Part shown: positions 8,969 to 18,925 of the stretch, piece by piece
Layout of the letters: each line of letters begins with the position of its first letter
Position numbering within the stretch: position 1 is the first letter of the stretch
Origin: Acidobacteriota bacterium
Lineage (GTDB): Bacteria; Acidobacteriota; Terriglobia; Terriglobales; Acidobacteriaceae
Assembly: GCA_018268915.1 (NCBI GenBank)
Contig: JAFDVQ010000002.1
Span: forward strand, 1-64,000
Direction of reading: 5' to 3'
DNA: 64,000 nt
Position numbers and translations under genes: made by a program
The notes under the pieces: generated by a model
Database searches by the model: none
The model's input: only the letters and a program-made list of their open reading frames with translations
What the model was told of the DNA's origin: nothing

Positions 8969-10333
8969 ATGTCTATCTTGAGAACGACGCTCGACGAGCC
9001 TGAATCGCCACGCCCGGATTCCGCCGTCGGTGCGAGCACCCAACGAAAGGCGGGTATACGCCTGCTACCCATCATCGCGGTGGGATACGGCATGGCGTAC
9101 ATGGATCGCATCAACATCAGCTTCGCTTCGCTTCGGATGAACAGCGATCTGCACTTCAGCGCGACGGTATACGGCACCGGCGCAGGGCTCTTCTTCATCG
9201 GCTACGCGCTGTGCGAAGTCCCATCGAATCTTCTTTTGCTACATTTTGGTCCGCGGCGCTGGCTGGCGCGCATCATGCTGACCTGGGGCTTGCTGGCTGC
9301 GGCGATGATGTTTGTGAAGACGCCGCTCGAGTTTTATGGAGTTCGTTTGCTGCTCGGGATCTCGGAGGCGGGATTCTTCCCTGGAGTCATCTACTATCTG
9401 ACGCTCTGGTTTCCGGCGAGAATGCGTGCACGCGCTGTGAGCCGCTTCTATGTCGCATTACCTCTCAGCAATGTGGTGATGGGATCGGTGGCTGGCTGGT
9501 TGATGGGATTGCATGGGACGTTTGGCCTTGCCGGTTGGCAATGGCTTTTCCTTGTCGAAGGACTGCCCGCGGCATTTTTCAGCTTCGTCGTTCTGTCGAT
9601 GTTGCCCGACAGTCCGGGGCAGGCAGAATGGCTGACATCCGACGAGAAGTCCTGGCTCAAACGTCAGCTTGACGCCGATGCATCGGTCGCGCATCTCGGA
9701 CCAGAAACGGGAGTTCTGCGAACATTGCTCTCGCCCAAAGTCTGGATGATCGGGCTGTTTTTCTTTTCGGCTCTTACCTGTATTTATGCATATGGCTTCT
9801 CTGCTCCAGCCATTTTGCAGGCCGCCACCGGCTGGACCGTCGGCCAGGTCGGAACGCTGATCGCAGCGATTGGATTGCTTGGTGCAGTGGGCATGCTTTT
9901 CGGCGGAGCCAATTCAGATCGGACCGGCGACCGCGCCTTGCACTGCATCGTACCGTGTTGCGTCATGGCCGCAGGCTACTTCGTCGCCAGTTACGGCGGT
10001 CCGGGATGGCTCGTCGTCGTTGCCCTCGGGACAAGCTTCGTTGCGTTCATGGCAATGCAGGCGCCGGCTCTAGCTGTTCCGACGCAATTCCTCGCCGGTC
10101 GCGCGGCTGCGGCCGGAATAGCTGCCATGAACACGATCACCATGTTCAGCGGCTTCATCGGGCCTTATTGGATGGGCCGCATGAAGGATGCAACTGGCAG
10201 CTACAACCTTGGGCTACGCGGGCTGATTGTTCCAGCCCTCACGGCCGCGCTGGTGATGTTCCTGTTGACCCGCAGCCTAAGACGGAGCAGTGTTCTGAAT
10301 ACGAAGTCAGATCTTGCGAACGAGCTTGCGTAG
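8969..10333 (+). CDS. MFS transporter, anion:cation symporter (organic acid) type
   Basis: A 454-residue permease with about 12 transmembrane helices and a central cytoplasmic loop. The N-terminal signature GYGMAYMDRINISFA and the segment EVPSNLLL.HFGPRRWLAR are typical of the ACS branch of the major facilitator superfamily (GudP, ExuT and tartrate or phthalate carriers). It probably imports a sugar acid or related organic anion with protons. The ATG at 8969 follows AAGGAAGT; an upstream in-frame extension has no family match. It ends only ten bases from the convergent purF stop. No catabolic gene is adjacent, so the substrate is open. Confidence 0.85.
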   Translation: MSILRTTLDEPESPRPDSAVGASTQRKAGIRLLPIIAVGYGMAYMDRINISFASLRMNSDLHFSATVYGTGAGLFFIGYALCEVPSNLLLLHFGPRRWLARIMLTWGLLAAAMMFVKTPLEFYGVRLLLGISEAGFFPGVIYYLTLWFPARMRARAVSRFYVALPLSNVVMGSVAGWLMGLHGTFGLAGWQWLFLVEGLPAAFFSFVVLSMLPDSPGQAEWLTSDEKSWLKRQLDADASVAHLGPETGVLRTLLSPKVWMIGLFFFSALTCIYAYGFSAPAILQAATGWTVGQVGTLIAAIGLLGAVGMLFGGANSDRTGDRALHCIVPCCVMAAGYFVASYGGPGWLVVVALGTSFVAFMAMQAPALAVPTQFLAGRAAAAGIAAMNTITMFSGFIGPYWMGRMKDATGSYNLGLRGLIVPALTAALVMFLLTRSLRRSSVLNTKSDLANELA

Positions 10334-10343
10334 ATCTTCTGAC

Positions 10344-11861
10344 TCAGACGTTTGCAGCAGCCGGTAGAATCTCATCCACATCGACCCAGGCCGTTGGATA
10401 GTTGCCGGTGTAGCAGGCGACACAAAATCCGTTGCCCTGCCCTCCATCGCAGCTCTTTGTCAATCCATCGAGCGATAGGTAAGCCAGCGTATCCGCCTCG
10501 ATGAAGCGCCGAATCTCCTCGATTGTCTGGTTGGCCGCAATCAATTCCTGCTTCCGCGGTGTATCCACGCCATAGAAACACGGCGAAATCGTCGGCGGGC
10601 AACTGATGCGCAAATGAACTTCTTTTGCGCCGGCGCCGCGAACCATGCGGACGATCTTGCGGCTGGTGGTACCCCGGATGATCGAGTCATCGATCAGGAT
10701 GACCCGCTTGCCTTCGAGGAGATTGCGAACCGGATTCAACTTGAGTCGAACGCCGAAGTCGCGTACGCGTTGCTCGGGTTCGATGAACGTGCGCCCCACG
10801 TAGTGGTTTCGGATAAGGCCGAAGCGGAAGGGGATTCCACTTTCGTCCGCATACCCGAGCGCGGCTGTAACTCCAGAGTCTGGCACCGGCACAACGATGT
10901 CAGCCGGAACTCCCGATTCACGAGAAAGCTGGCGGCCCATCTGATCCCGGCTCTCCTGCACCCAGCGGCCGTAAATCTTGCTGTCGGGCCGTGCAAAATA
11001 CACATGTTCGAATATGCAGCTGGATTGTTGCATGCCGCTTGCATACTGGCGGCTGGTGACGCCGTCCTCGGTAATCATGACCAGCTCGCCCGGCAGAACA
11101 TCGCGTTCGTACTCGGCGCGAAGTAGATCGAAAGCGCAGGTCTCCGAGGCAATGATGATTGTGTCGGGACCTTCCTGGTTGCGAATGCGCCCGATCGAGA
11201 GCGGACGGAAACCGCGAGGATCGCGCGCCGCGAAGATGCGGTCGCGCGTCATCATCACGATAGAGAACGCGCCCTCAACCTGTCGCAGCGAATCCGCAAT
11301 GGCATCTACCAGCGTTCCAGCCTTCGAGTGCGCGATGAGTTGAACGATGATCTCGGAGTCCGAGGTGGTCTGGAAATATGCGCCGTCCCGCTCGAGCTTC
11401 GAACGCACCGTTCCCAGATTCACAAGATTGCCATTGTGCGCAATCGCTATCAGTCCCTTGGTCGATTCAACACGGATGGGCTGTGCATTCAGCAGTGCTG
11501 AATCTCCCGTCGTCGAGTAACGCGTGTGACCGATCGCCATCTGACCAGGCAGCTTGTTCAGCACATCGTCGGTAAAGATCTCTGAGACCAGTCCCATCCC
11601 CTTGATGTTCGCAAGATGCTGCCCATCGGCTGTCGCAATGCCGGCAGACTCCTGCCCGCGATGCTGCAGTGCATAAAGTCCCAGATAGGCCATCTTCGCT
11701 GCGTCTGGATGTCCGTGAATTGCGACAACCCCGCACTCTTCGCGCAACTTTGGATCAGGGTCTGCAGCGGGTGGAGTCTGAATCTCCATCATTTGCTCCG
11801 CTGAACCCTGCGCGGTGTCGGCGACACCGGGGACCCCCTCGTACATCAACCGGCTCATCAT
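10344..11861 (-). CDS. purF: Amidophosphoribosyltransferase
   Basis: A 505-residue enzyme for the first committed step of purine synthesis, making 5-phosphoribosylamine from PRPP and glutamine. The N-terminal nucleophile is the Cys of EECGVVAIHGH (Cys43), so about 42 residues form a propeptide; a start at 11789 would shorten it to 18. The PRPP loop VILIDDSIIRGTTS is intact. Cysteines in CPPTISPCFYG and GFCVACYTGNYP match the 4Fe-4S ligands of the Bacillus-type enzyme. The start codon directly follows the purL stop, which suggests translational coupling. Confidence 0.97.
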   Translation of the reverse strand: MMSRLMYEGVPGVADTAQGSAEQMMEIQTPPAADPDPKLREECGVVAIHGHPDAAKMAYLGLYALQHRGQESAGIATADGQHLANIKGMGLVSEIFTDDVLNKLPGQMAIGHTRYSTTGDSALLNAQPIRVESTKGLIAIAHNGNLVNLGTVRSKLERDGAYFQTTSDSEIIVQLIAHSKAGTLVDAIADSLRQVEGAFSIVMMTRDRIFAARDPRGFRPLSIGRIRNQEGPDTIIIASETCAFDLLRAEYERDVLPGELVMITEDGVTSRQYASGMQQSSCIFEHVYFARPDSKIYGRWVQESRDQMGRQLSRESGVPADIVVPVPDSGVTAALGYADESGIPFRFGLIRNHYVGRTFIEPEQRVRDFGVRLKLNPVRNLLEGKRVILIDDSIIRGTTSRKIVRMVRGAGAKEVHLRISCPPTISPCFYGVDTPRKQELIAANQTIEEIRRFIEADTLAYLSLDGLTKSCDGGQGNGFCVACYTGNYPTAWVDVDEILPAAANV

Positions 11862-14309
11862 CTACGCGGTGACCTCGTTGTGGAGTGCAGCTTCCAGTGA
11901 CTTTGCCCAGGGACTACGCAATTCAGCAATTGATGCAGAGATCAGCACGTCGCCGTAGACCGAAATCTCCAGCCGACCACCACCTGTGGTTCCAAGGCGC
12001 GAGCAGAAATAGCTGAATTTGTTCGCCAGCTCTTCGATGTCTGAAATGTTCTCATGCACCGCGCTTAAGAGCACTGTAGACGCCGGCTCTGCAAATAGCC
12101 CGAACAAAGGATGCGTCATCAGTGCTGGCTCCTGGTCGACCTTTGCACCGATTCCCTTGTCGAAAGTCGCCTGTACAAGCGCGGTGGCGATGCCGCCGTC
12201 AGAAATGTCGCGTGCTGACCGAATCAACTTGCGGTCCGCCAATGCGACAAGAAGCTTCTGCAGATTTGATTCTGCTTCCAGGTCGAGAGGCGGAGGAGTA
12301 CCCCACAGTTCTCCGAGCACGGCCTTTGCATATTCCGAGCTGCCGAAAGCAGAAAGGTTCTGCGCTGCCGTCGCTTCAGGCGCCTCAGGATCGGCGTCAG
12401 AAACAGGTTCTGTTTGCGCCTCGACGGGGTAATAACGCATCGGCTCTGGTTCGAACGGCACCTTCAAGTCTGGCTTTGGCTCCTCGCCTCGTGGTACCGG
12501 CCACAACAGCAAGACCGCGTCTCCTGCTTGCTGAAACGCAGCTGGCACTGCCTTCGTGACGTCATCGAGGATGCCGACAATACCAAGCACGGGCGTCGGG
12601 TAAATTCCTTCGCCTTTAGTCTCGTTATAAAGCGAAACGTTGCCGCCCGTAATAGGAGTGCCCAGCGCAGTGCACGCTTCGGAGATTCCATCGATCGCCG
12701 CGGAAAGTTGGGCCATGATCTCCGGTTTCTCCGGATTGCCGAAATTCAGGCAGTTCGTCGCTGCAACGGGAACGGCTCCTGAACAGGCGACTTTGCGGGC
12801 CGCTTCGGCTACTGCATGCTTTGCTCCGAGTTTGGGATCGAGGTAGCACCAGCGTCCGTTGCCATCCAATGCCATGCCCAGGCCGCGCTCGTGATCCGGC
12901 TCGCCTGTAGCCTTGATGCGCATCACTCCGGCTTCGCCGCCGGGCCCGAGCACGGTGTTGGTCTGCACCATCGAGTCATACTGCTCATGCACCCAGCGCT
13001 TGGAGCTCACGTTCGCCGCCGACAGCAGAGACTTCAAGTCCGCAGTGAGGTCGCGATCCTTCGAGAGTTCCGCCGCCGCTTGCTCCGACGGCTCCATCGA
13101 AACCGGTGCTTTCCACGTTCCGACAGGACGGTGATAGAGCGGGGCATCATCAGTGAGAGATTGATTGGGAATATCAGCAACCAACTCCCCATGGTGACGG
13201 ATCTTGAGTCGCGGCTCAGGCTGAACCGTGCCCACGATCACCGCATCCAGTCCCCACTTCGCGAATACCTTCAGAACCTCGCCCTCGCGGCCCTTCTCAG
13301 CTACGAGCAGCATGCGCTCCTGGCTCTCAGAGAGCATGATCTCGTAGGCGGTCATTCCCGTCTCGCGCTGCGGCACCAGATCGAGTTCCACATCGAGACC
13401 TACGCCGCCGCGTGCACCCATCTCGCAGGTCGAGCAGGTCAATCCCGCTGCGCCCATATCCTGAATGCCGACGATGGTGCCGGTCTTCATGGCCTCGAGA
13501 CAGGCTTCGAGAAGAAGTTTTTCCATGAAGGGGTCGCCAACCTGGACATTCGGACGCTTCTGCTCCGACCCTTCCTTGAACTCCTCGCTGGCCATGGTGG
13601 CGCCGTGGATTCCGTCCCGGCCCGTCTTCGCACCTACATATATGACGGGATTGCCGGTACCGGTCGCCTTGGCATAGAAGATCTCGTCTTTGCGAACCAG
13701 CCCGAGGGCAAACGCGTTCACCAGAGGATTTCCACTGTAACACGGCTCGAACTTCGTTTCACCGCCCAGATTCGGAATGCCAAAGCAATTGCCGTAGCTG
13801 GCGATACCGTCGACAACGCCTTCAACAATGGAGTGATTCTTCTGGACAAGTTCCGGTTCCGTGCCCGTCTCAGGCTGGATAGGCCCAAAACGGAGCGAAT
13901 CCATTACTGCCAGCGGACGCGCGCCCATCGTGAAGATGTCACGCAGAATGCCGCCAACTCCCGTGGCCGCGCCTTGATGCGGCTCGATATAGCTCGGATG
14001 ATTGTGGCTCTCAATCTTGAAGGCGCACGCCCAGCCATCGCCTACGTCGATGATGCCGGCATTCTCGCCGGGCCCCTGAACGACCCGGTCGCTCTTGGTG
14101 GGAAGACGCTTCAAGTGCACACGGCTCGACTTATACGAGCAATGCTCGCTCCACATCACGCTGTAAATTCCAAGTTCGGTAAGGGAAGGGACACGTCCCA
14201 ATGCCGCCAGAATCCGTTCGTACTCGTCCGGCGTAATGCTGTGCTGAGCCAGCAACTCCGGAGTGATTACGACAGGATCGGGAACGACTGCAGAAGAGGC
14301 AGAAGTCAT
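11862..14309 (-). CDS. purL: Phosphoribosylformylglycinamidine synthase II
   Basis: An 815-residue protein of the small-type PurL class, which works with separate PurQ and PurS subunits and converts FGAR to FGAM using ATP and ammonia. The conserved N-terminal parts [29 protein letters not shown] and the Gly-rich [14 protein letters not shown] are intact, as is the second-half nucleotide region [11 protein letters not shown]. The ATG at 14309 is chosen because GGAGG lies eight bases before it. purS and purQ are not in the window. It is transcribed with purF. Confidence 0.96.
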   Translation of the reverse strand: MTSASSAVVPDPVVITPELLAQHSITPDEYERILAALGRVPSLTELGIYSVMWSEHCSYKSSRVHLKRLPTKSDRVVQGPGENAGIIDVGDGWACAFKIESHNHPSYIEPHQGAATGVGGILRDIFTMGARPLAVMDSLRFGPIQPETGTEPELVQKNHSIVEGVVDGIASYGNCFGIPNLGGETKFEPCYSGNPLVNAFALGLVRKDEIFYAKATGTGNPVIYVGAKTGRDGIHGATMASEEFKEGSEQKRPNVQVGDPFMEKLLLEACLEAMKTGTIVGIQDMGAAGLTCSTCEMGARGGVGLDVELDLVPQRETGMTAYEIMLSESQERMLLVAEKGREGEVLKVFAKWGLDAVIVGTVQPEPRLKIRHHGELVADIPNQSLTDDAPLYHRPVGTWKAPVSMEPSEQAAAELSKDRDLTADLKSLLSAANVSSKRWVHEQYDSMVQTNTVLGPGGEAGVMRIKATGEPDHERGLGMALDGNGRWCYLDPKLGAKHAVAEAARKVACSGAVPVAATNCLNFGNPEKPEIMAQLSAAIDGISEACTALGTPITGGNVSLYNETKGEGIYPTPVLGIVGILDDVTKAVPAAFQQAGDAVLLLWPVPRGEEPKPDLKVPFEPEPMRYYPVEAQTEPVSDADPEAPEATAAQNLSAFGSSEYAKAVLGELWGTPPPLDLEAESNLQKLLVALADRKLIRSARDISDGGIATALVQATFDKGIGAKVDQEPALMTHPLFGLFAEPASTVLLSAVHENISDIEELANKFSYFCSRLGTTGGGRLEISVYGDVLISASIAELRSPWAKSLEAALHNEVTA

Positions 14310-14586
14310 CACGATTGCCTCCATTGTCGCATGGGATGTATGTCTTTCCCGAACCTATGCATGGAGGAAAGGACTTAGGTATCCCAGGCACGGTTCTTCA
14401 TCGCTCCTGCCGCACTATTCCAGCGGAGGATTCAACACATGGCCCAGCTGAAAATCTCATCACAGATCGGTAAGGGGAAACCTTGCACAGGTTCAAATTC
14501 TGGGTCTGATTAACCAGGTCAAGGAGCTCTTCCGAAGTGGCCTCATAACCTGCGCCTGTGCGATACTTTCCATGCACCTCACCCCG

Positions 14587-14674
14587 GCCGGGATGGCGGA
14601 ACTGGCAGACGCAGCGGACTCAAAATCCGCCGACCCTTGCGGTCATGGGGGTTCGACCCCCCCTCCCGGCACCA
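14587..14674 (+). tRNA. tRNA-Leu (anticodon CAA)
   Basis: A full class II tRNA can be folded. The acceptor arm is GCCGGGA (14587-14593) with TCCCGGC (14664-14670), discriminator A and an encoded CCA end. The anticodon arm is GCGGA / loop CTCAAAA / TCCGC (14614-14630) with anticodon CAA at 14621-14623, reading UUG. A long variable arm and the GGTTCGACC T-loop follow. It marks the left edge of the decayed island. Confidence 0.97.
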
Positions 14675-14719
14675 AGCCAAATCCTCGAAAATTGGGCATT
14701 TCAAGGGCCCCATAACCCG

Positions 14720-14750
14720 TTGTGCCTAATTGTGCCTAGGATGTGCCCGA
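14720..14750. repeat. Three short TGTGCC iterons beside tRNA-Leu
   Basis: TTGTGCCTAA (14720-14729) is followed at once by TTGTGCCTAG (14730-14739) and then TGTGCCCGA (14742-14750), giving TGTGCC every 10-11 bp about 45 bp past the tRNA. Helically phased iterons next to a tRNA resemble integrase arm-binding sites, but no integrase gene is directly adjacent. The rest of 14675-15117 holds no clear gene. Confidence 0.35.
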
Positions 14751-15117
14751 TTTCCCCTTCTAGGCATCATTTCGGGTGTCGCCGTCAAACAGTTTGTAAC
14801 ACCTCGCGCTCCTCCTCGACTTAGCATTCAAACAACTCGGAACTTTGACGAAATTTCGCCAATAGTTTCCGAGTAAGCGACTGCTCACTCGCATTGAGCT
14901 GAGCAACCTACGATTCGTCATGGCAAAACGCGTGTCCGACTCTGAACACACGCTTCTCAGTTTTGAACAGCGATGCCCAGAGGATCGCCGGCAAAAATGC
15001 CGATTCTAGGAGAATCGCCGCTGCACTACGGTGGCACGCCAGATGCTCCGGATACTTATGTCGACATTTGCGAAGCACAGACAAATGGAGCGCGGTAGAG
15101 CTGTTCAAGGAGATTGG

Positions 15118-15966
15118 ATGAACGTGCATCTGACTTTTTTGCGATTCGTTTCCGCCCTGATCCTGTTGATCGGAGTCTTTCGATGTTCTGGTGCCGCAGC
15201 CGATGATTGCAGCCTTGGAAAGAAGGTCGACGTCGGTGAATACGCGCTGTGGATGCGCAGCCAGGGACAAGGGACTCCGACTGTTGTCTTTGAAAGTGGA
15301 GGCGGAGAAGATTCGAGCGAGTGGGCCAACATCGAACCAACGGTCCGGGAACGGGGAGGAGTACGAACTGTCGTTTACGACCGCGCAGGATTGGGTAAGA
15401 GTGACGTGAATCTACGCCCTTACCGCATTGAGGATGAAGCGACGGCGTTGCGCCGTGCTCTCGATCGATGCAGCATTCGAGGGCCAATCATCTTAGTGCC
15501 TCATTCCTATGGAGGATTCATTAGCGAGATCGTCGCCTCTGAAGACAAGCGTGTCAAAGGTCTGGTGATGGTGGATGCAAACATCCCTTCTTTCTTTAAC
15601 GACAAAGAAGCGTCGCTCATCTCCTCGCGCTATACACCTCTTGCCGAAGATCTAATCAAGACCAAGCCGAAGCTTGGCCGCAATCTACTCCGGCAAGATC
15701 AGTCCTATCCGGCCACTGCGAGATATATGCGCAGTATTCAAGTGCCGTTGAATCTTCCTGTAATTGATATCACGGCAGAACATTCATGGGTTGACTCACC
15801 GGAAGAGCTTGCAGCGATGCGCCGTGCGCATGCTGAATTCGTAGCTGCATCTCCAAACCGTGTGGCAACCTTCGCTAAAGGAAGTGGGCACTATATTTCC
15901 CGGGACCAACCGGAAACCGTAATCGAGGCTATTCTCATTCTTGTTTCAAACATTCGGGCTCAGTAA
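15118..15966 (+). CDS. Secreted alpha/beta hydrolase
   Basis: A 282-residue hydrolase with an N-terminal signal peptide (LRFVSALILLIGVFRCSGAAA) that should send it to the periplasm or outside. The alpha/beta hydrolase core shows the oxyanion-region ESGGGEDSSEW, the nucleophile elbow PHSYGGF (GXSXG type), VDANIP after strand 6, and a late catalytic His in GSGHYIS. The start at 15118 has an AAGGAGA site just upstream. The substrate cannot be told; esterases, lipases and lactonases share this fold. It is the first gene after the tRNA and its stop lies three bases before direct repeat A. Confidence 0.8.
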   Translation: MNVHLTFLRFVSALILLIGVFRCSGAAADDCSLGKKVDVGEYALWMRSQGQGTPTVVFESGGGEDSSEWANIEPTVRERGGVRTVVYDRAGLGKSDVNLRPYRIEDEATALRRALDRCSIRGPIILVPHSYGGFISEIVASEDKRVKGLVMVDANIPSFFNDKEASLISSRYTPLAEDLIKTKPKLGRNLLRQDQSYPATARYMRSIQVPLNLPVIDITAEHSWVDSPEELAAMRRAHAEFVAASPNRVATFAKGSGHYISRDQPETVIEAILILVSNIRAQ

Positions 15967-15969
15967 TGG

Positions 15970-16034
15970 GTGACCGGCCACCGTCACTTTGAGAGCAAGA
16001 TGTTGTCTATGTCCCTATCGCGGACAATACGGCA
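15970..16034 (+). repeat. Imperfect direct repeat, copy A
   Basis: It begins GTGACCGGCCACCG and includes a TTGTCTATGTCC core. It aligns without gaps to copy B (16800-16862) at 33 of the first 45 positions. It starts three bases after the hydrolase stop, and copy B follows the ankyrin gene, so the same element closes two successive genes. Confidence 0.5.
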
Positions 16035-16059
16035 GCAGAGCGCAAGTAGGCTGGTCTCG

Positions 16060-16772
16060 ATGCGACAGACCATGAATGATGACTATTACGAAAAGAAGCA
16101 CGAGAAGGAACGCTTGCACTACGCCGCGAGTTTGGGCGGCATAGAAGAGATAAGGGCGCTCCTCGACGAGCAACTTCCGATAAATGCATTCGACGACCTT
16201 GGGCATACGCCACGTCATTGCGCTGCAATCGGCGGTCACATTGAAGCAGTTCGATACCTCATCAAAATGGTGCTGACGTCAATGCTCATGACAAGGCGAA
16301 GATTGGCGAGACTCCGCTCGGGACAGTTGCGGCGAACTGTTCCTTCGCTAAGGCTAAGGTGCTGGTTGACGCAGGTGCCGATCCGACTATCCAAGGCTTC
16401 ATGTGCAATACGGCTCTCGACAGAAGTGCTGCGCGGAAGAAAGGCGAGGGCAAGAGAGTGCATAAGCTCTTGGTCGATACAGTCAAGCGACGCGCCAGTG
16501 AGGCTCGCCGCAAAACCATGCCACTGAATGACCTCGCTAAGGTACTGGACACCCTGAGGACTTCACCCAGTGCCGACGCGAGAAATGGAGCCGCGTGGGT
16601 ATTGCATGATCAGCATTTCCCTAAAGCAGCATCGCATTTAAGAGCTGCCGCCCTTCACGATCAAGATCCGTCGGTCCGCGAAGCAGCTATCCGGCAGTGC
16701 ATCAACGACCGATGGCGCGTGACGGTGAACGCAACGGAGCGCCCTGAAAGAACGGAACTCCGCAAGCGATAG
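16060..16772 (+). pseudogene. Ankyrin-repeat protein, frameshifted
   Basis: An ankyrin repeat is clear in the first frame (LHYAASLGGIEEIRALLD, then TPRHCAAIGGHIEAVRYLIK). At about 16265 the frame breaks inside ATCAAAATGG. Reading one base back gives NGADVNAHDKAKIGETPLG and a third repeat (AKVLVDAGADPT) that continues to the stop at 16770-16772. The last 80 residues look like HEAT helices (DARNGAAWVL, SVREAAIRQC). A single A missing from the run explains the break. No full slippery heptamer (A AAA AAG type) is present, so a mutation or sequence error is likelier than programmed frameshifting. Ankyrin proteins mediate protein contacts; no partner is evident. Confidence 0.6.
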
Positions 16773-16799
16773 CCTGTGCAAAGGCCCCACGGGGGTTCA

Positions 16800-16862
16800 G
16801 TGACTGGCCACCGCGAAGTTGGTGGCAAAACCTTGTCTGTGTCCGATTGGCGACCACACGGG
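16800..16862 (+). repeat. Imperfect direct repeat, copy B
   Basis: It begins GTGACTGGCCACCG and carries GGTGGCAAAA and TTGTCTGTGTCC. It is the partner of copy A, in the same orientation, so together they bracket the ankyrin gene. A much shorter look-alike with TGACCGGTCACC lies inverted near 43077. Confidence 0.5.
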
Positions 16863-17007
16863 ATCAAGAGACAAAAAAAGCTGCTGGTTGGATCAAACGC
16901 CTCGCTCTCTCGTGCTGCGATAATCGCTTTTAACGAATTTGCAGAAGCCCATGAATTCTCGCCCGTTCAGAGCTGCGCTCGAGATCGTTCTGGAGGTCTA
17001 GCATACC

Positions 17008-18156
17008 GTGATCCTTCTTCCCAGGAGCGGGGCCCGCGCCGTAAGAGATGCTCGCATCGTTATGGCTTTTATATTTTGGGGGTTGTTGGGGATTGTGCCC
17101 GCAACGAGTGCCGCAGAAAGCGGCTTTCGCACCGCCTACCTAAAAGTCGCTCTCAATGCAGAAGGCAAGATCGAATCGACCTCGGGTTGCTTCAGCGTTC
17201 GGGAACGACGATATGAGGACGCCCGCTGGTGGTCAAAAGAAGAGGCTCTCGAGCGCCACGACGCAGAACACCAATTGCGGGCTACCGTTGCCGCTTTTCG
17301 AGATAGGGACCGCGCATCCCTGTTGCAACTCTCAGACCCAGACTCTCGAGACCCAAAGGTCTTCGATAAACAGGCTGAGGCGTTCTTTCAGCAGTTCAGC
17401 GTTCTGAGAATCAAGGAGATTCCTCTTTCAGTCGAAATTGATTCTCTGACCCTCTTCTTCGTGACTTTCGATTACCAGGGAAAGACGTCTAGCGCTCCGC
17501 TGGTTTTTCGAAGGACTACCAAAGGCGAAGTATGGTTCTTGCCGGAAAGGCCCAGATCACTCGAGTACCTCTTGGCTTCCGATTGGTTTGACAGCTTATC
17601 TCGCGATACGGACAGAGCGGAGTCTTACGAGTGCAAACCAGCTGAAATAGCACGAGCCACCCATCGCGTCCCAATTAGCACTGACCCGGCAGTGGCTCTC
17701 GAAGACCGCAGCTACCTCTACTTGACAGGATCGTCAGCAGGAGAGGCGTCCGCAACTGAGCTCTCCAAGAGAATCGAGTCTACGCTCCGCACCCTCAAGG
17801 CATCACTAAAGGCTTATGATGGGGCGTCTTTGTTGCAGAGTCTCGAACCTGGAGGTGCAAAGCGCTTGAAAGACTGGTGGGCGACTGCTAGTGCCACTGA
17901 ACGCGCTAACTACATTTCCGCTGTAGTTTCTCAAAGGCCCTTCTTCGTTTTCGATCTGAGTCCGTTGGTCGTGCTGTATTCAAAATCCAAAGATAACGTT
18001 GCTCGGGTTATGTTTTTTGTTCCGGATCAAGAAGGCACCATGCGATGGACTAATTCGTCTTACGGATCGACGCTTGATTTGATTTTCAAAAGTGGTCCTT
18101 TTTACGACGCCGCGAACTCGAGCCCACCGTTTGATGCATTCTCAATTCGGAGATGA
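17008..18156 (+). CDS. Secreted protein of unknown function
   Basis: A 382-residue protein with no recognised family. The GTG at 17008 is chosen because TGGAGGT lies ten bases upstream; it gives a signal peptide with a basic n-region (RSGARAVRDAR), hydrophobic core (MAFIFWGLLGIVPA) and a likely cleavage after TSAA. An ATG at 17062 is the alternative. The mature part is soluble, with two similar-looking alpha+beta halves (LRATVAAFRDRDRASLLQL and LRTLKASLKAYDGASLLQS), which hints at an internal duplication. It lies inside the island between repeat B and relic genes. Confidence 0.6.
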   Translation: MILLPRSGARAVRDARIVMAFIFWGLLGIVPATSAAESGFRTAYLKVALNAEGKIESTSGCFSVRERRYEDARWWSKEEALERHDAEHQLRATVAAFRDRDRASLLQLSDPDSRDPKVFDKQAEAFFQQFSVLRIKEIPLSVEIDSLTLFFVTFDYQGKTSSAPLVFRRTTKGEVWFLPERPRSLEYLLASDWFDSLSRDTDRAESYECKPAEIARATHRVPISTDPAVALEDRSYLYLTGSSAGEASATELSKRIESTLRTLKASLKAYDGASLLQSLEPGGAKRLKDWWATASATERANYISAVVSQRPFFVFDLSPLVVLYSKSKDNVARVMFFVPDQEGTMRWTNSSYGSTLDLIFKSGPFYDAANSSPPFDAFSIRR

Positions 18157-18386
18157 ATTCGCACCTGCGTACCCCGCATCTCTCCAACTGTCGAATCGAT
18201 TCGGGCAACGTGAGTGCATCATTCTGCTCGCTGAAGCGATGTATCTGAGTCGCCGCGCAACACGGCGGAGATCACCAAGCGCCGTATTCCGAGCCTGTTA
18301 CGGGCAATGGAGAAGTTGAGGCAAATAAGTTGCCAACAGGCCAAATCGTTCATCCAGCTCAGCTTTCAGCGTAAACCAGAATAAGT

Positions 18387-18414
18387 ATCGCGAAACGGGG
18401 CAGTGTTTCGCGAT
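18387..18414. terminator. Perfect 10-bp hairpin
   Basis: ATCGCGAAAC (18387-18396) pairs perfectly with GTTTCGCGAT (18405-18414) around an 8-base loop. It lacks a T-tract. It sits 230 bp past the unknown secreted gene and may be a transcription end or a small structured element. Confidence 0.35.
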
Positions 18415-18472
18415 CCACCCTGACGGGAAGTCGCCGATGCTTTGATGCCAGTCGCGTTCTCCTAAGACACGT

Positions 18473-18748
18473 TTAAGTACACCTGCTTCGAATCAGATCA
18501 TCTAGAAGTTCCGGACCGCCAGATTGGCTAGGCGGAACGTAGACAAACACAATCGAAGGCTGCTGGGGAGCTTGAAAGGACCGGCAAGCGGCGAGTTGAT
18601 GCAGAAGTAGGAGACTGCTCAAAACGGCGATCCATTTCGCATCCACCGCCCATCTGCGCGCAAGCGCGCTGGAAAGCCCGGCATATTGATTGCTCTTCTC
18701 TATGTGAGTAGGACGACCGCCGTTTTCCATTCCCGGCATCTCCAACAT
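18473..18748 (-). pseudogene. Truncated lipoprotein gene start
   Basis: A 91-codon frame whose middle is a convincing lipoprotein signal (IAVLSSLLLLHQLAAC) followed by QPSIVFVYVPPSQSGGPELLD. That Gly-Gly-Pro stretch resembles the start of larger acidobacterial outer proteins in which a ligand-binding domain comes next; here the frame ends within a few residues. I read it as the surviving 5-prime piece of a broken gene, on family memory rather than an alignment. Confidence 0.35.
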
Positions 18749-18925
18749 TCGTGCGACCTCTTGCCTGTCTCAGAGGCTACTTTTTACAGAATTACATTAG
18801 GAAACGCATCTGGAAAGACTCGAAAGAGGCATTTGAGGCCTGATCGGAATGCATCGAGGGCTGTAAACGAGTTCTGACATTTGCAGCTCGAACGCTGCTT
18901 TGCCGATCTCGATCGCTGCGAAGGT

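Noticed and set aside
12816..14378. Long plus-strand frame of 520 codons opposite purL
   Set aside because: It is the antisense shadow of purL, which has complete family motifs; the plus frame has none.
14325..14586. Purine riboswitch before purL
   Set aside because: No aptamer-like three-way junction or conserved loop strings could be recognised in the leader.
14651..14674. Right-hand attachment repeat of the tRNA-Leu 3-prime end
   Set aside because: I looked for a second copy of the T-arm/acceptor end up to about 20 kb and did not find one.
16255..16275. Programmed -1 frameshift in the ankyrin gene
   Set aside because: Only four A in ATCAAAATGG; no X XXY YYZ heptamer in the zero frame and no clear downstream pseudoknot. 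A lost base is simpler.
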